From the NCBI GenBank assembly GCA_950295325.1, contig OX485804.1:24242001-24306000 (forward strand): a stretch of 64,000 bases of DNA. Reading direction: 5' to 3'. The stretch is from Polytrichum commune (Eukaryota > Streptophyta > Polytrichopsida > Polytrichales > Polytrichaceae). Position 1 is the stretch's first letter, and each line of letters begins with the position of its first letter. This document shows, piece after piece, positions 44,246-56,344 of the stretch. The translations under genes and the position numbers were made by a program. A model generated the notes under the pieces. The model was not told where the DNA came from. It was given only the letters and a program-made list of their open reading frames with translations, and searched no databases.

Positions 44246-46749
44246 ATGCTATCTCTAAGTTAGGCTCTACCTGTTACAATATCTCGTGGCCAATAATAAT
44301 TGGAAAATGATTAGCAAGGTTGCCACCTACCTCTAGTTGGACACGTGTCCATCTTTTGTGGGATCCCTCCACCACCGCAAGCACCATTCTAAAAAAATCA
44401 CTTTTAGATATGTGTTTTTCTTCTGTTTGCTCTTCAATCCTTCCCTAACCACACAAAATTAAAATATAGTATTGGGTGCAAGCACGGTAAAGTGGAAAAC
44501 TCATGATTCCTGCCTAGTGTTAAGTGAAAGTGATTCAAACCATACTTTAACTTTGAGTTTTGTGAAGGAAAAATTCATAGACATTTTTGAAAACATATTG
44601 ATCTACAAAGTTAAGCAACTTATGATGACAAAAAAAATTCTAAGAAAAGTCTACATATTTTAGAAGATGGTGCAAGTCTACACTTGAATATTTAACACAA
44701 CAATAGAAGTCATCGAAAGGAACACAAGGGCTTATCGAAACCTGTCACAAATTTCATCCATGAATACGCGATATTATCTATAACTATTTCTAGTTATTGT
44801 GCATGGGCTGATTGATTATGTTTGATAACCAACTCGAGTACGTGGATGACTCGCCACTCCTGCGGTTTGTCATCCACTTTCTTCTCAAGGGTGATCTAGT
44901 CCATAGCTACTTGGCACATGACACCTTAAAACACGTGACCCTAAGATAGATTGGTGTCTAGGAGCTCTCATTACAATGTATATTGATGCATGATTGGTCT
45001 GCAAGCAACAAGCTATGGTATCTAGTGGCCTGTCCAACTCCAAATACATTTTTGACTGTTGATTCGGCTTGGGGATTTGTCTAGTTAACTACATTGATTA
45101 TCCCAAGTAGTGGGAGAGGGCTATTATTATAGTGAGTGTGGAAAATTTGTGAAGGTGACATTAAATCTCTTTATGTTATGAAATTAGTGCCACCAAAAGA
45201 TTTAGGAAGCATTGTCATCCCAACACTATTCACTAAAATTATTATTCATAGCAACATTATTCGCTGAAAATACCAGCACTTGGGACTATTCACTAACGAA
45301 CATATGTTTATATATATATAATCACTCTACAAACACCTTTAGAGCTTGCACTAATTTTCTTGAAATCTTTGGTGAATGAGCATGTATTCATGGATTTAGT
45401 ATCACTCAGTGAAAATTTCAACCCTCGGTAACATTGATATTTGGCTAAATAGTGTGTGCTTCGCGAATTAGTACCACCCTCGCTAATTGGGATAGTCGGT
45501 GTAGTATTTGTGGATACCCATATATTCTCATTGTGGAGCAAAGGTACTATATTTATGAAAAGTCAAGATGAGACTCTTATTTATTGAAAGAAAATTTGCC
45601 TAAGAATGCGTTAGCTATTGAACCTGGAACGAGGTTTGATATATTTTGAGCACATAGTTCAATCTAATCGTAACACGTGTCTCTTGATGTCCGTTCCGAG
45701 CTACTTCTAGAAGCCTTACCATATACTTCTCCAACATAGAGGAGTGAGCACACGAGGTCCCCTACCCGGCACAATGATTGTATGAGAAAATAAAGAATAT
45801 GCGGTGGGATTGTTGAGGGTCCGGTGGCGGTCATCACCCTTGCAGGGTCATACAGAGCTCCCTACAGCAGTCTGTATGATTTGGGGATTAGCAATTGCCT
45901 TTTCATAATCTAACTTAGGCTCTGCATTGAGTGGCCCAAGGATGGACTTCATGCGTGCCATGCATGTGTTGCGGTCAGTGAACAAGCTCATGTGTTTACA
46001 AGCTCATCCACTTTTTTAACCCCTATTTTGGAAACTCCTCCAGTAATTTTTAAAAGCCACTTGGTTATAGTTGAACCTTTGTTTTTGTTTTTCTCAGTTG
46101 AAAACTTAAGTTTTTGTTGGTTTGTAGGTTATAATCCTAAAAATTTGTCAAATCCTGTGGTTAAAAAACTGTGAGTTTTCATTTGCTCCCGGTTATAATA
46201 TAATGTTGTAATAACCACTTCCTACCTCAATTTCGACACTTCAATTTGGGATCCTCAAACTGGAAGAAGCATTGTGAAACAACAAAATAATGTTGCAAAA
46301 CACCAAACATCGTTCTAAAACACTCAAACAACATTGTAAAACAACAAAACAACATTGTAATGCACGTAAATAACATCCTTGACATGATCTGAACCTAGTT
46401 TAGCCCTTCACTGCTTGAAGGCCAAGGACTCTTGACCCTCAAGTGCTTTGACAAGTCAAGATATATTTGAAGTTTTGCAAAAATGTAGAATGAACCAAAA
46501 AATCAAACAAAAATGTGAAATGAAGCATCAGATATTATCCAAATCTATGTCTTGGGCATCTACACAAGTGTGACCTGATACTTCTCAAGGTGATAATACA
46601 AATTCCTTCATTGTGTTGAATTCCTTCATAACTCAATTGCCTCCACCAAGATGTGGTCAAAATTATAGGTTGGAACTTCTAATGCCACTCTTAGTATAAA
46701 TCTAAGTGCTTTGCTTCCAAATGATTTCAATGTTCGATTTTTGCAATAT
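44246..46749. other. Unassigned intergenic DNA
   Basis: A relic resembling repeat R2 lies near 45640-45665. A cluster of AACAACATTGTAAAACA-type phrases occurs at 46275-46365. No coding sequence was recognised. Confidence 0.4.
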
Positions 46750-48260
46750 TATGTACATAGAAAATCTTTCACAAGTAATTGTACTTAATATATTGGCATC
46801 TAGCGATTTCAACTAACTGAAGGATGTTAGAGAAAGTCTCTTGTAAAGATTCATTCCAAGTTATCATAGCCCACAAGTCTTAGAACATTTTATCCATCCA
46901 TTCCGAAGTTCCTTGTAATTTTTTTAATTTCTTTTTTTCGTCTACATGCATATGAATTTATAAGAGTTGGTAGAGTCTACTTGCTTCTCAACTCCATAAT
47001 GTTAGAGAAGAACTTTCAAATTAGTCACATCCCAAGAGCCCAAACCAACTCTCTGTAATGGCATGTTAGAGGGATTTCAAATTTTAAAAGCGGAAACAAC
47101 ATCGTTGTCTTGAAATCTAGCCTCTAAAATATTGTAAATAGCTTGAGCACATGATCTACAAAAACCAAAGCCTCTTCCAAATGAACACCACTAGGATCTT
47201 TTATAATCTCTAAAGAATGATATTTGGCACCTCCAATTTCATTTAATAACGTTTGCAAATATCCACCATGGTTTGGTATAACATAATAATTTATGTTGAA
47301 ATTGAATGTCTCCTAGTTCAAGTTGGTATTCTCTATAACATAAAAAATTTTATTTTATTTTTTATATCATTCTAACTGAAGATCCTACAATAGTTACATC
47401 AACATAATTGTCTTGAAAAACTTTAGACAAAATACCTAGACTTTTAAGCCAATCGACTAAGAAGTAGAGAATATATATGCATTTAAGAGTTCCTAAGTTG
47501 TTGAAAAGAAGGATAAATATCCCATCATTTCACAAATATTAATCTTTATTAAAAAAACAGATACATATTCCAATGTGTCAAAGAAGGTAGAACTAACCTT
47601 AAACCTAGATAACCATCTAATTTTATGGATTCTTTGTAATGTTACTTGAGCATCACCCAAATCCTTTGAAGCTCTTGAAGAAATAAATATTTTTTCTTCG
47701 TAGACCTCTTAAAGTTTTCTACTTACAAATTAATCATTATATTAATCTATGAAGATACACCTTTACATTCTCTACATTGAGTAGCATCTAAAGAAACTAA
47801 ATTTGTTATGTGAGAAATGCAATGAATACAAAGGATGAAAGAATTTCTCTTCTTCAATTTGCTAGCAACTCCAGTACTACGTCCTATCATAGTTGAACAA
47901 CCATCAGACCCAAATGCTACACAATTTTTATAAATCCAATCCCTATTGGCCAAGTGCCCTTTCTAAAGATTAAAAAATGATCCCAACATTTCTTTTACCC
48001 CCATGCATCTCAAGCAAACCTTTTTTCTTGTGATAGGCAATATTTCTTCAAAAAAAGTTCCAAACACAACCACATGTCCAATTGCACTTACATTAGTATT
48101 CTCATCAATCATCAAGCCAAAGGATGTCAAATCTCTAAATATATCAAGATTTTCCTGCAACACGTTTGAAATATAAAACAATATTTCTGGATATGACTCT
48201 TCATCATGGTACAATGACTTAGTTATGGACAAGTTACATGTCGAACGCAAATTACACAAG
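46750..48260 (-). pseudogene. hAT-type (DUF4371-like) transposase pseudogene
   Basis: Read on the minus strand, motifs follow in the order of the ZBED/DUF4371 hAT transposases: FGLMIDENTNVSAIGHVVVF (about 48130-48070), then VAFGSDGCSTMIGRSTGVAS (about 47920-47860), CIHCISHITNLVSLDA (about 47830-47780), WLSRFKVSSTFFDTLEYV (about 47620-47570), FQDNYVDVTIVGSS (about 47420-47375) and LPLQRVGLGSWDVTNLK (about 47070-47010). The segments are in different frames with several stops, so it is inactive. No zinc-finger BED N-terminus or terminal repeats were located. Confidence 0.82.
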
Positions 48261-49164
48261 GTTGGAAATTTGAAAAATGAAAATATTTTTTACCCAAAAA
48301 GTAAACAACTTTGAGCTAAAAACATAATACTTTATCACAAGTTGTTGTAGTTGCCTCTTTGATAACCTTTTCCATTACACCCACTCCTTCTCCACTACCC
48401 ACACTATAGATTTATGTTTAATCGGTTTATTGTAATCTACAAATGCTTAACATTTAATATTTATTGATTTTATATTAGAAAAATATCTTTCACTGTTTTT
48501 TCTTTACAATTTCCTAAGCATGAGTTAAACTGAATCTATTTAAAATCATTGTACCAAGAGTCTTTCCAAGCTAATCTTTCCAAGTTGTTGAGAGGGACGT
48601 TGAGATGATGGTGGAAGGACGGGTGCCTCAAGTATATGCATCTCTCTTTCCCTCCCCCTCAAGAACATATCTCTCGTTGTTCTTTGCCTCATAGCCATCT
48701 TAGTTCATGTTTCAAATATGAACAAAAACATTTAAAATTGGAAAAAAGAATAGTGTTCAAACATAACACTGAAATTTCACATTGATCAATAGTTTTCATA
48801 GTCCAATCACTCTAATCACTTGCACAATATCATCAACTCCCCAACCAATGCACAAGGCATTAAACAAAAACCTTCATTGGAGAATGAAAACATTCTTAGT
48901 CATAGACATTCATTGGATGGGAATATCAACAGTATAATTCTTACTTGTTATTGAATGCTCGGTCAACAACCTTTCTATCTTATGCAAATAGAATAGTTGA
49001 AGAAATCCAAATATTCTAAGTTCAACCACCAAACCCATAAATTGTGCAAACACAACATCCAACAGAGATAAGAACTGAAGTATAAAAAAACACGTTGCAA
49101 TTAGTTGAATAATAACTAAAAACTATGTATTTGTGTGCATGCATATCCGTGTTGACCACTCCAA
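48261..49164. other. Unassigned DNA upstream of the hAT relic
   Basis: May include decayed 5' sequence of the hAT element, but no domain was recognised. Confidence 0.35.
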
Positions 49165-49173
49165 AATCCTATT

Positions 49174-50460
49174 GGAGGACGTTAAGTACCCCCCACGAAC
49201 TTTTCGGGGGGGGGGGGGGGGGATATTCTGTCAGGGGCAGGGTTCGCCATTTTTTCTGCACCTGCCCGAAAATTGTTGCCCGCCCGCCCGATTTCAAAAA
49301 AAAATTTGCACTTGGGTTTTTGAAGGCTACTTGTCCACAAATCCCATATTGAGTGCACTTCATTTTCAAGGTCTCAAATCCAATATATATGTTCACTTCC
49401 ATTGAGTAAATAAGCAATTGACTAGATTTCATTCTCAAAATGAAACCGCCAATAAAACATTTAATTAACTTGGAAGTCAAAAATATTACAAAATCCTCAT
49501 TAGCACTAAGGTTATAATTTTTGTCACTTCCAATTGGACTTTGTCATTCTAAAATAAAACTAGAATTTATTTTTTAATTTATGTTTTAATTTAATTTTAA
49601 ATAAATATTAATACATGTTAATAAGTATTTTAATCTAATCTAATCTAATCTAATATCTTATATCTAATATATATTTAATACCTTCTACTATCACAAAGTT
49701 TTCATACGCATTTAAACTAGTTAAGTAAGATTGAATGCAACTAAGTCTAATAATTTCTGATTAATCCTAATTAATCCTAATTAAGCCCAATTAATCAGAA
49801 AATATGCGTACCAAATTAATTAGCCCTAATTAATTATAAAATGTAATTACTGGAATTAATCATGATTTAAATGGAATTAATGGAAAAAATGGCGAACCTT
49901 GCCCTTGACAGAATATTCCCCCCCCCCCGAAAAGTTCGTGGGGGGTACTTAACGTCCTCCGCTTTGAGGGGGTACTTAACTCGTTTAATGCATATGAAAA
50001 CTTTGTGATAGTAGAAGGTATTAATTATATTATATATTAAACTATTTGAAAATAAAAAATAAAAAATAAATTTTAGTTTTATTTTAGAATGACAAAGTCC
50101 CTTTGAATTGGAAGTGACAAAAATTATAACCTTAGTGCTAATGAGGATTTTGTAATATTTTTGACTTCCAAGTTAATTACATGCTCTATTGGCGGTTTCA
50201 TTTTGAGAATGAAATCTAGTCAATTGCTTATTTACTCAATGGAAGTGAACATATATATATTGGATTTGAAACCTTGAAAATGAAGTGCACTCAATATGGG
50301 ATTTATGGACAAGTAGCCTTCAAAAACCCAAGTACAATTTTTTTTGAAATCAGGCGGGCGGGCAACAGTATTTGGGCGGATGCAGAAAAAATGGCGAACC
50401 TTGCCCCTGACAGAATATTCCCCCCCGAAAAGTTCGTGGAGGGGGTACTTAACATCCTCC
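49174..50460. mobile_element. MULE-like foldback element, copy 2, with 9-bp target duplication
   Basis: Begins GGAGGACGTTAAGTACC and ends GGTACTTAACATCCTCC. AATCCTATT is duplicated at 49165-49173 and 50461-50469. Nine-base duplications with long inverted repeats are typical of Mutator-like elements. The arms are about 400 bp and match copies 1 and 3 in sequence (AAACCGCCAATAAA, GGTTATAATTTTTGT). A third, internal terminus (GGCGAACCTTGCCC to GGGTACTTAACGTCCTCC, 49891-49962) lies in the centre, so the element contains a nested or rearranged end. No coding capacity. Confidence 0.92.
49640..49662. repeat. TAATC microsatellite
   Basis: Four to five units of TAATC lie in the AT-rich centre of the foldback element. 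It is a local simple repeat with no further significance seen. Confidence 0.8.
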
Positions 50461-50469
50461 AATCCTATT

Positions 50470-51239
50470 GTTTGCTCACATTTTTATATTGATGCAATGG
50501 CAAATAGTTAAGAGTTCAACATGAGTTGGAAAACCTTCAAATTTACAAATAATAACTATAATACACCATGCCCAATAGAGATGTAATCAAAGCATTTCTA
50601 TTGAACCTAAGCACATTCTAAATGGGAGAAATTCTAGCATACTTTGTTCCAAAAAAATTGAATAACTTGGACAACTAACCAACTAATTCAACTATTAGTT
50701 AATTAGTTGCCTTTTGTAGCTATAGTTGTTTGCGATTTGACTTGTCAAAAAATGTGGTTAACTATAGTTATATCTAGTTAACTAAAGTTGGGTGTAGCAT
50801 GTTCACGTAATTCTGTTGTAGTGTTGTAGTGTCACCGGTGTATGATTTGTGTTGGTGTCCATGAAGGTTGTTTTGGAGCCCAACACTGTGAGTGATTATA
50901 TGAAGGCGTTTCTTGATGATCCTCAGTGGCATGAGCATATGAAAGACCCTCAATTGAAGCAAATCAAGAGGCAAGCTTCTTTGAATATAAAATAATACTT
51001 GAAAATTTTCTAGTTAACTATAGTTGTTCTCTAAAATGTATTGAAAAATATCTAGTTAACTGTAGTTATTTTGGCAGTTGTTCAAGGTCTGGATATCATT
51101 TAATAAATTACAAATTTTCACCTTTCATTGTCTCAAATTATTTGGAAACAAAATTACAAAAAAATTATGCTTTTCAAAATCTTAACATGCCAACACTTGT
51201 CATCAATACCCAAAGCTAAAGTTCAATATGTTTGGGTAA
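50470..51239. other. Unassigned intergenic DNA with recurrent TAGTTAACTA
   Basis: TAGTTAACTATAGTT-like phrases recur at about 50755, 50777, 51010 and 51053, and a related one lies near 36110. No coding sequence was recognised. Confidence 0.4.
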
Positions 51240-51640
51240 TCATCCCCTAGCTTCCCACGCCCAATTTCCACAAAATGTGACGTCAATTTCAGTGACTATA
51301 GTTGAAGATCTAAAGTTATTTTTGACAAATCCAACCATATCGATGTTTGTAGGTTAGAGGTGACTACTCATAATCCAACTTTCAAATGTTGAAGTTTTAT
51401 TATGTAGGAGATTATAATAGGAATGTCAATAGTGGTCTTGAGGGGCAACAATTTAAAATTAAATTAGGGTTCGTTTTTGGATTGAACTTTCACTAAAGAG
51501 GGGTAATATCTCAAATCTCAAATCTCAAATCTTGAAATCATTATTTCATGATTTTTTGGGAAGCTTTGCAATTTGAGGCAATGATGTCACAACTGGCACC
51601 TTCCACGTGGTTTAAATCCACCAACACATGACCGACTAAA
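51240..51640 (+). repeat. Dispersed repeat R1, copy 2 (ends only)
   Basis: Matches 36840-37080 and then 37610-37700, skipping the middle block of copy 1, which implies an internal deletion here or an insertion there. Shared phrases include GTTAGAGGTGACTACTCA and TTTGCAATTTGAGGCAA. Confidence 0.7.
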
Positions 51641-52216
51641 AATTCCAGGAGTGTATTAAAATCAAACGTTAACCCAAACCCGAATTCAAATCCAGTTGGA
51701 TGAAAAATGAAACCCAAAACTCAACACTAAAGTGAATATCAAAATGAAAATCAAAACTTGATGTATGGAGTTTGCAAGCTTACTCATTCAAAGGCGACCC
51801 TCCACTCATATGCACTTGAACCAAAATAGAATCCAACTCAAGATGAATGAGTTTACAAGCTAAATCACCCAAAATTCCACAAACGTGAAACCACTAGATT
51901 AAGCCCGCACTTATATCAAACCTAAACCCGAAACCTTAACCATTTCTTGCCATTATGGATTCAATTGTCAACATAATTGGGGGATCTATATGATTATTTG
52001 ATGAGCACGTGAATCTTCACAATTGATAATTGAATAAAATACTCACATGAACTCCAAAATACATGAGGAAAGTGGCCACAACCTCGATTTGTGTTTGCAA
52101 ACCATCTCATACAGAACCACAAAACCCTAATGCTCTTGACAGGGACAAAAAAAGACGCAACATGCATGAACAACAAGAGGGTCTCTGATTGTGTTAAGGA
52201 TCTGTTATGTATTAGG
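51641..52216. other. Unassigned intergenic DNA
   Basis: AT-rich. AGGGACAAAAAAAG at about 52141 recurs at about 52816 together with GCAACAT/ATCATGCA and GAACAACAAGA, so the two flanks of the palindromic cluster share a short direct repeat. No coding sequence was recognised. Confidence 0.4.
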
Positions 52217-52290
52217 TAATCGTTTTATTGGAACCGGTTATCGGTGCAGAACCGGTTCTGCACCGATAACCGGTTCCAATAAAATGATTA
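52217..52290. repeat. 74-bp near-perfect palindrome
   Basis: Arms 52217-52253 and 52254-52290 are reverse complements with a single mismatch and no spacer; the centre is GCAGAACC|GGTTCTGC. ACCGGTT occurs three times. It would extrude as a cruciform or fold as a long RNA hairpin. Confidence 0.95.
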
Positions 52291-52297
52291 CCGGACG

Positions 52298-52475
52298 TAA
52301 CCGGTTGGCCGCTTTGTTGAGCCGCGCAGGTGACCTAAACAGTGGGTCACCTGTCACCATAACCGATTTAGATGATCATAACCGGCTGGGATGTTGAGGT
52401 TATCGTCTGCAAACCTATGTGCTCAGAGCCAATCGTGTAGTGCCACCTCGGCGAAACAAAGCGGCCAACCGGTTA
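52298..52475. repeat. Second inverted repeat around ACCGGTTGGCCGC
   Basis: TAACCGGTTGGCCGCTTTGT (52298) and its exact inverse ACAAAGCGGCCAACCGGTTA (ending 52475) form 21-bp arms around about 136 bp. It lies directly beside the 74-bp palindrome, and ACCGGTT is shared. The pair may be one complex foldback element. Confidence 0.92.
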
Positions 52476-52899
52476 TGGTTATGCAACTTGGTGTATGGGC
52501 TGACCAAAGGTTAATACACTATGATTTTGTGCATGGAGGTCCGATGTATTCAAGATTTCATGTGAATCAAGCAAGATTCCCTGGTACTACATTTCATGAC
52601 CACATTCTACAGCTCCATTGTGTTTTGAAAATATATACTTGTGCAGAGTGACAGAGGCGGTCTCTATACCAGTTCTGCTTACCAAATAATCCAGTTGTTT
52701 CTTAAATGGAGATAGGATCAAGATCTGTGGCATATATGAGGATTTCTCAATACAAACATTGTACTCTAAGAAGTGTCAAGTTTAGAAAAACAGAAACCAC
52801 GCAACCTAGCACTCTTGACAGGGACAAAAAAAGAAGAAGACAGATCATGCAAGAACAACAAGAAGGTCTCGGCGGACTGTAAACACCCTGCGTGAAATT

Positions 52900-53340
52900 T
52901 CAAGGGTGTCAGATCCGGGCTGGGGCAACCCTCCAAGGAAATTTTTCAACCTGACCGAAAATTGTTTCCCGCTCCGCCCAACTTAAAAAAAAACATTGCC
53001 CTTGCATTCTTGAAGACCGCTTGACTACAAATCCCATATTGAGTGCACCTCACCTTCAACGTCTAAAATCCAATGTATATGTGCACTTCGAATTAGTAAA
53101 TAAGCAATTGATTGGGACTTCATTTTGGAAGTGAAACCATCAATGAAGCACGTAATTAACTTGGAGGTCAAAAAAACTACAAAATCCTCATTAACATTGA
53201 GGTTATAATTTTTGTGACTTACCATTTGAAATTGTTTTTGCCATTCTAAAACAACACTTAAATTAGTGTGTTGATTAAGCATAAATATATTATAATATTT
53301 TAGGTAATGTTGTCTACCTTCACAAATATTCATACGCAAT
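52900..53340. mobile_element. MULE-like foldback family, single arm (copy 3)
   Basis: CCTGACCGAAAATTGTTTCC, AACATTGCCCTTGCATTCTTGAAG, CCCATATTGAGTGCACCTCA and GGTTATAATTTTTGTGACTT match the left arms of the elements at 31858 and 49174. The opposite arm is absent, so this is a one-armed remnant. The outer terminal sequence is also degraded. Confidence 0.83.
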
Positions 53341-53774
53341 TTAGTGTTAGAATTAGGAATGAGTGATAGTGTGATGTAGGATAGACTTGAGTGTTAGAGT
53401 TATGACTAGTGTTTGTATTAAGGCCCCAACCTTGAGGGTTTAACAAGAGTGAAAGCTACATTTGTTTACGAAATCTCTAAGTTGTGATTAACCTCCGACA
53501 GACCCAACTAAGAACCGCCCATACCCTTGGAGGTCCATCCAATTTCTGCCTCCTCTTGATATGAAACGACTTTACCATCATAGGTTTTATTCAACTGGTC
53601 AATTTCCTCTACTATCTGTTTAACCATCAGTTATATGCCCTAAGTATTCAATTTTCATCCGGGTTTTTTGCCAGTTCAATCAACTACTTCTACATTGGTT
53701 GTTGGCTCTGCCCGTGCATTGGTTGCGGTGGTGCATTCCAGTTAGTGAGTCAGCCGGGTTTCTCTCTCTCTCAA

Positions 53775-53815
53775 TTTTTATTTGAGACAGAAGGCCAAAA
53801 AAACCAACACCAAAA
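53775..53815 (-). mobile_element. Relic of a LINE 3' end
   Basis: TTTTTATTTGAGACAGAAGG on the plus strand is the inverse of the LINE tail at about 22850-22880 (CCTTCTGTCTC followed by an A-rich run), and GTTGG occurs at the matching distance. Only the tail is recognisable. It indicates a second, minus-oriented insertion of the family. Confidence 0.5.
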
Positions 53816-54454
53816 AGTCTCTTTTGCGTTTTGTCTACTGAGGAATCTCACTTCCTATTTAAGGTAGAAATTTTGAAAATGATGAATGATCACTATTGGT
53901 GCACTAGATTGGGGGTAGTATGATTTTTGTGTGGACTCAAAATGGCTGATTGTAAAAGTGGTGGCCTGAAAAGGATGTAGTGATTGGCCAAATAGGTGTT
54001 GTTTCAAACCACTTGTGATCACTAATGGGTGCCATTGAGTTAATCATTTTGTGTGCATTCGTATGCAAAGTTGGAATTTTGATGCTTAGATTAGGGAGCT
54101 CTCGTGTAAAAATAGGGGGTTTGATTTACTTGCATCTTTGGGAATATGTAACTAATTACTTGTAGGGAATAAAATTATGATACAACTTGCATTACTCATC
54201 ATTTCCTCTACTCCATCTCCAAAACATTTTGCACAAATTTCGATCCACTCGTTTTGGTCAAGTCAACTTCTTTTCATCATTTTCCGTATATCTACCTTAG
54301 TTGCTAAGCTTAGAACTTGTCTTGGTTGTCATAAAGTAGACGTGCCTTAGATGGATACTTTTCTTTTTGCACTCACTTCTCGTAGGATATGAAACACACA
54401 TTTAGTGCAAGATAATTAATAAATTCAAATCATGCCGATCGTCATTTACCTCAT

Positions 54455-54780
54455 AATTGTGAAACTCATATGAATATCTTGTTCATTACGAAAGTGAAGA
54501 TTCTTGTGATCATTAAATGGTCATATACGTTCCCTCAATCGTGTTGATGGTTGAACTTAAAATGATTAGCACATTTTGAGCACGTAATCCAATCTCTTTT
54601 TCAGACACACATGATTTTGGTGCAAGACTATTCTTAAATTTGCACATACCCACATAACACTCACATATGGGTGTCTAAATTATTCTTGTGTTTGATTTTG
54701 ATGGCCTTATCAACAAAAATGAGCCAATTGGTCCGCTCAATTTAATGTAGGGAACGTAATGATTGCTAGTTGGTACGAGA
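54455..54780 (+). repeat. Dispersed repeat R2, copy 2
   Basis: GTGAAGATTCTTGTGATCAT, CATTAAATGGTCATATACG, ACGTAATCCAATCTCTTTTT and CATATGGGTGTCTAAATTATT match the inverse of 29140-29480 in order. The repeat boundaries were not resolved. Confidence 0.7.
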
Positions 54781-55165
54781 GAATACCCGTTGAGTATTCT
54801 TAAAATACACTCAACCATTCCAATAGACCCACACATGTTTATAAAACCATGCAAATAATCAATTATAATATGGAAGATCTCATCAATTGTGACAAAAAGA
54901 TTGTCTCATAATGGCCCAATTGGCTCATTTTAGTTGGTAAGGCCATTTTGGCACATTTACAATATATTTACTTATGGCCAGGTCAGGTCAGGGGTGCTGT
55001 CATTGCCTTGAAGAAAAAACTTGACAAAATTAATTTTCTAATCATGTGAACTGAACATAAAATCAATCACATTCAAATCTTCCACCACGGCCTCTATTTT
55101 TTTCTTCAACTTTCTTCAGCTCGACAACTCTCACTGGGATGCATACACATGGTGGGTTGATCTTA

Positions 55166-55527
55166 GGGCCGGTTCACACTATGCCCAAGTCGAGAGGAGA
55201 AGCGTCACGTTTCTAGACCAAAGTATGTCGAGAGGAGAAGCCTTTGGGTTGAAAAAGTATATTAAAATAATCCACGGCTAAAAATGTTCGGCCTCTCGAC
55301 GGAAGTTTGGGTCAAGCATTTTGCTCGACCCAAACTTGGCTCGAGAGGCCGAACTCTTGGCGCCATATCTTCCTAAAAGTGCCGCCACCTAGGCTCTTTT
55401 GGAGGCGACGTCCTTTGGACTTCGGCCTCTAGTGTGAAGGCCGAGAGGACGGACTTTGGACATTTATGCATTTTCATTGGTCGAAACGCTTCTCCTCTCG
55501 AAGTTTGGCCATAGTGTGAACCATCCC
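55166..55527. mobile_element. Harbinger/Tourist-like MITE, 362 bp
   Basis: Ends are GGGCCGGTTCACACTATG and the inverse CATAGTGTGAACCATCCC, with TTA duplicated at 55163-55165 and 55528-55530. The inner sequence is strongly self-complementary (AGTCGAGAGGAGAAGCGTC near 55192 against CGCTTCTCCTCTCG near 55486; GACCCAAACTTGGCTCGAGAGGCC in the centre). The terminal motif is shared with the 1,056-bp MITE at 24246. Confidence 0.88.
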
Positions 55528-55554
55528 TTAGCTTAATTACAATTAACCTAACCT

Positions 55555-55900
55555 AACTTCCGTAATGTCACTTCCTCTCTTATATCCCAAAACCCTAGGG
55601 ATCATATATGCTCAATCTAAATCTCCTTCTTTGTTATCATATTTCCCTCTCATATATTATGGGTTTTGACATTAAATAATCCACCAAAGAATTCAAACCA
55701 CACGTTTGGCGCATCACATTATCATCATGTCATTATTGTCATTATTTTAATATTCACTTTGTGTTATTCCATAATGTCACATGCTACACCAATTCTTTAT
55801 TATCATGCATCCATGGCAACATTGTAGACCTCCTTAATATCACATGCACTTTGGTTGTCACATGTATGATATTAAGGAGTTTATAGTGTACTTATTTTAT
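55555..55900 (+). repeat. Dispersed repeat R1, copy 3 (middle part)
   Basis: AAAACCCTAGGGATCATAT, AATAATCCACCAAAGAATTCAA, CATAATGTCACATGCTACAC and CACATGCACTTTGGTTGTCAC match 37190-37600 in order. It keeps the part missing from copy 2. Confidence 0.7.
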
Positions 55901-56000
55901 GCAACAACCTATTACCCCTAGCACATGAACAATCATCAGCCGCCCCGCATGGTGGAGGCAATGATTCTCATCCAGGCTCTGTGCAGGCCGCCCTCCCTCT

Positions 56001-56101
56001 GTCGGTGAGGGTGGCGAAGCGGACTATCCACCCTAGTCTAGAAGCCACAGGTTCGACGCCCTCGGCGGGGTAATTCCTGGACAAGCTTTTTACTGCAGAA
56101 C
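56001..56101 (+). other. tRNA-like A-box/B-box module, possible SINE head
   Basis: TGGCGAAGCGG (56012-56022) fits a polymerase III A box, GGTTCGACGCC (56050-56060) fits a B box, and a TTTTT run at 56097-56101 could terminate transcription. The spacing of about 37 bases is tRNA-like. A proper acceptor stem and anticodon arm cannot be drawn, so this is not called a tRNA gene. A tRNA-derived SINE relic or chance are the alternatives. Confidence 0.35.
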
Positions 56102-56344
56102 AACTTCAACACTCTGAAACTCCTTCTTTCTCCTCTTTCTCTCACACTCACAAACACATATTTAGATAAAAACACCGGGAAAGAATAATGCGGGAAGGCG
56201 GAGGGAGGCGAAGGTTGGGGCTGCAAGGAGCTCTTCGCACGCCTTGCGGCAGAGGTCTGCACATGCCCCGAACTGGCCAACTGTGGGGGCCCACGTGAAC
56301 CTCCGCCAAACGATTGGCGGGGTGGATTGCTGCCATGTATGCAT

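Larger units (their letters stand above)
53341..55165. other. Unassigned intergenic DNA with repeat relics
   Basis: Contains the LINE 3'-end relic near 53785 and repeat R2 copy 2 at 54455-54780, listed separately. A CT run occurs at 53760-53776. No coding sequence was recognised. Confidence 0.4.

Noticed and set aside
56012-56060. Functional tRNA gene
   Set aside because: A- and B-box-like motifs are present, but acceptor and anticodon stems cannot be paired.
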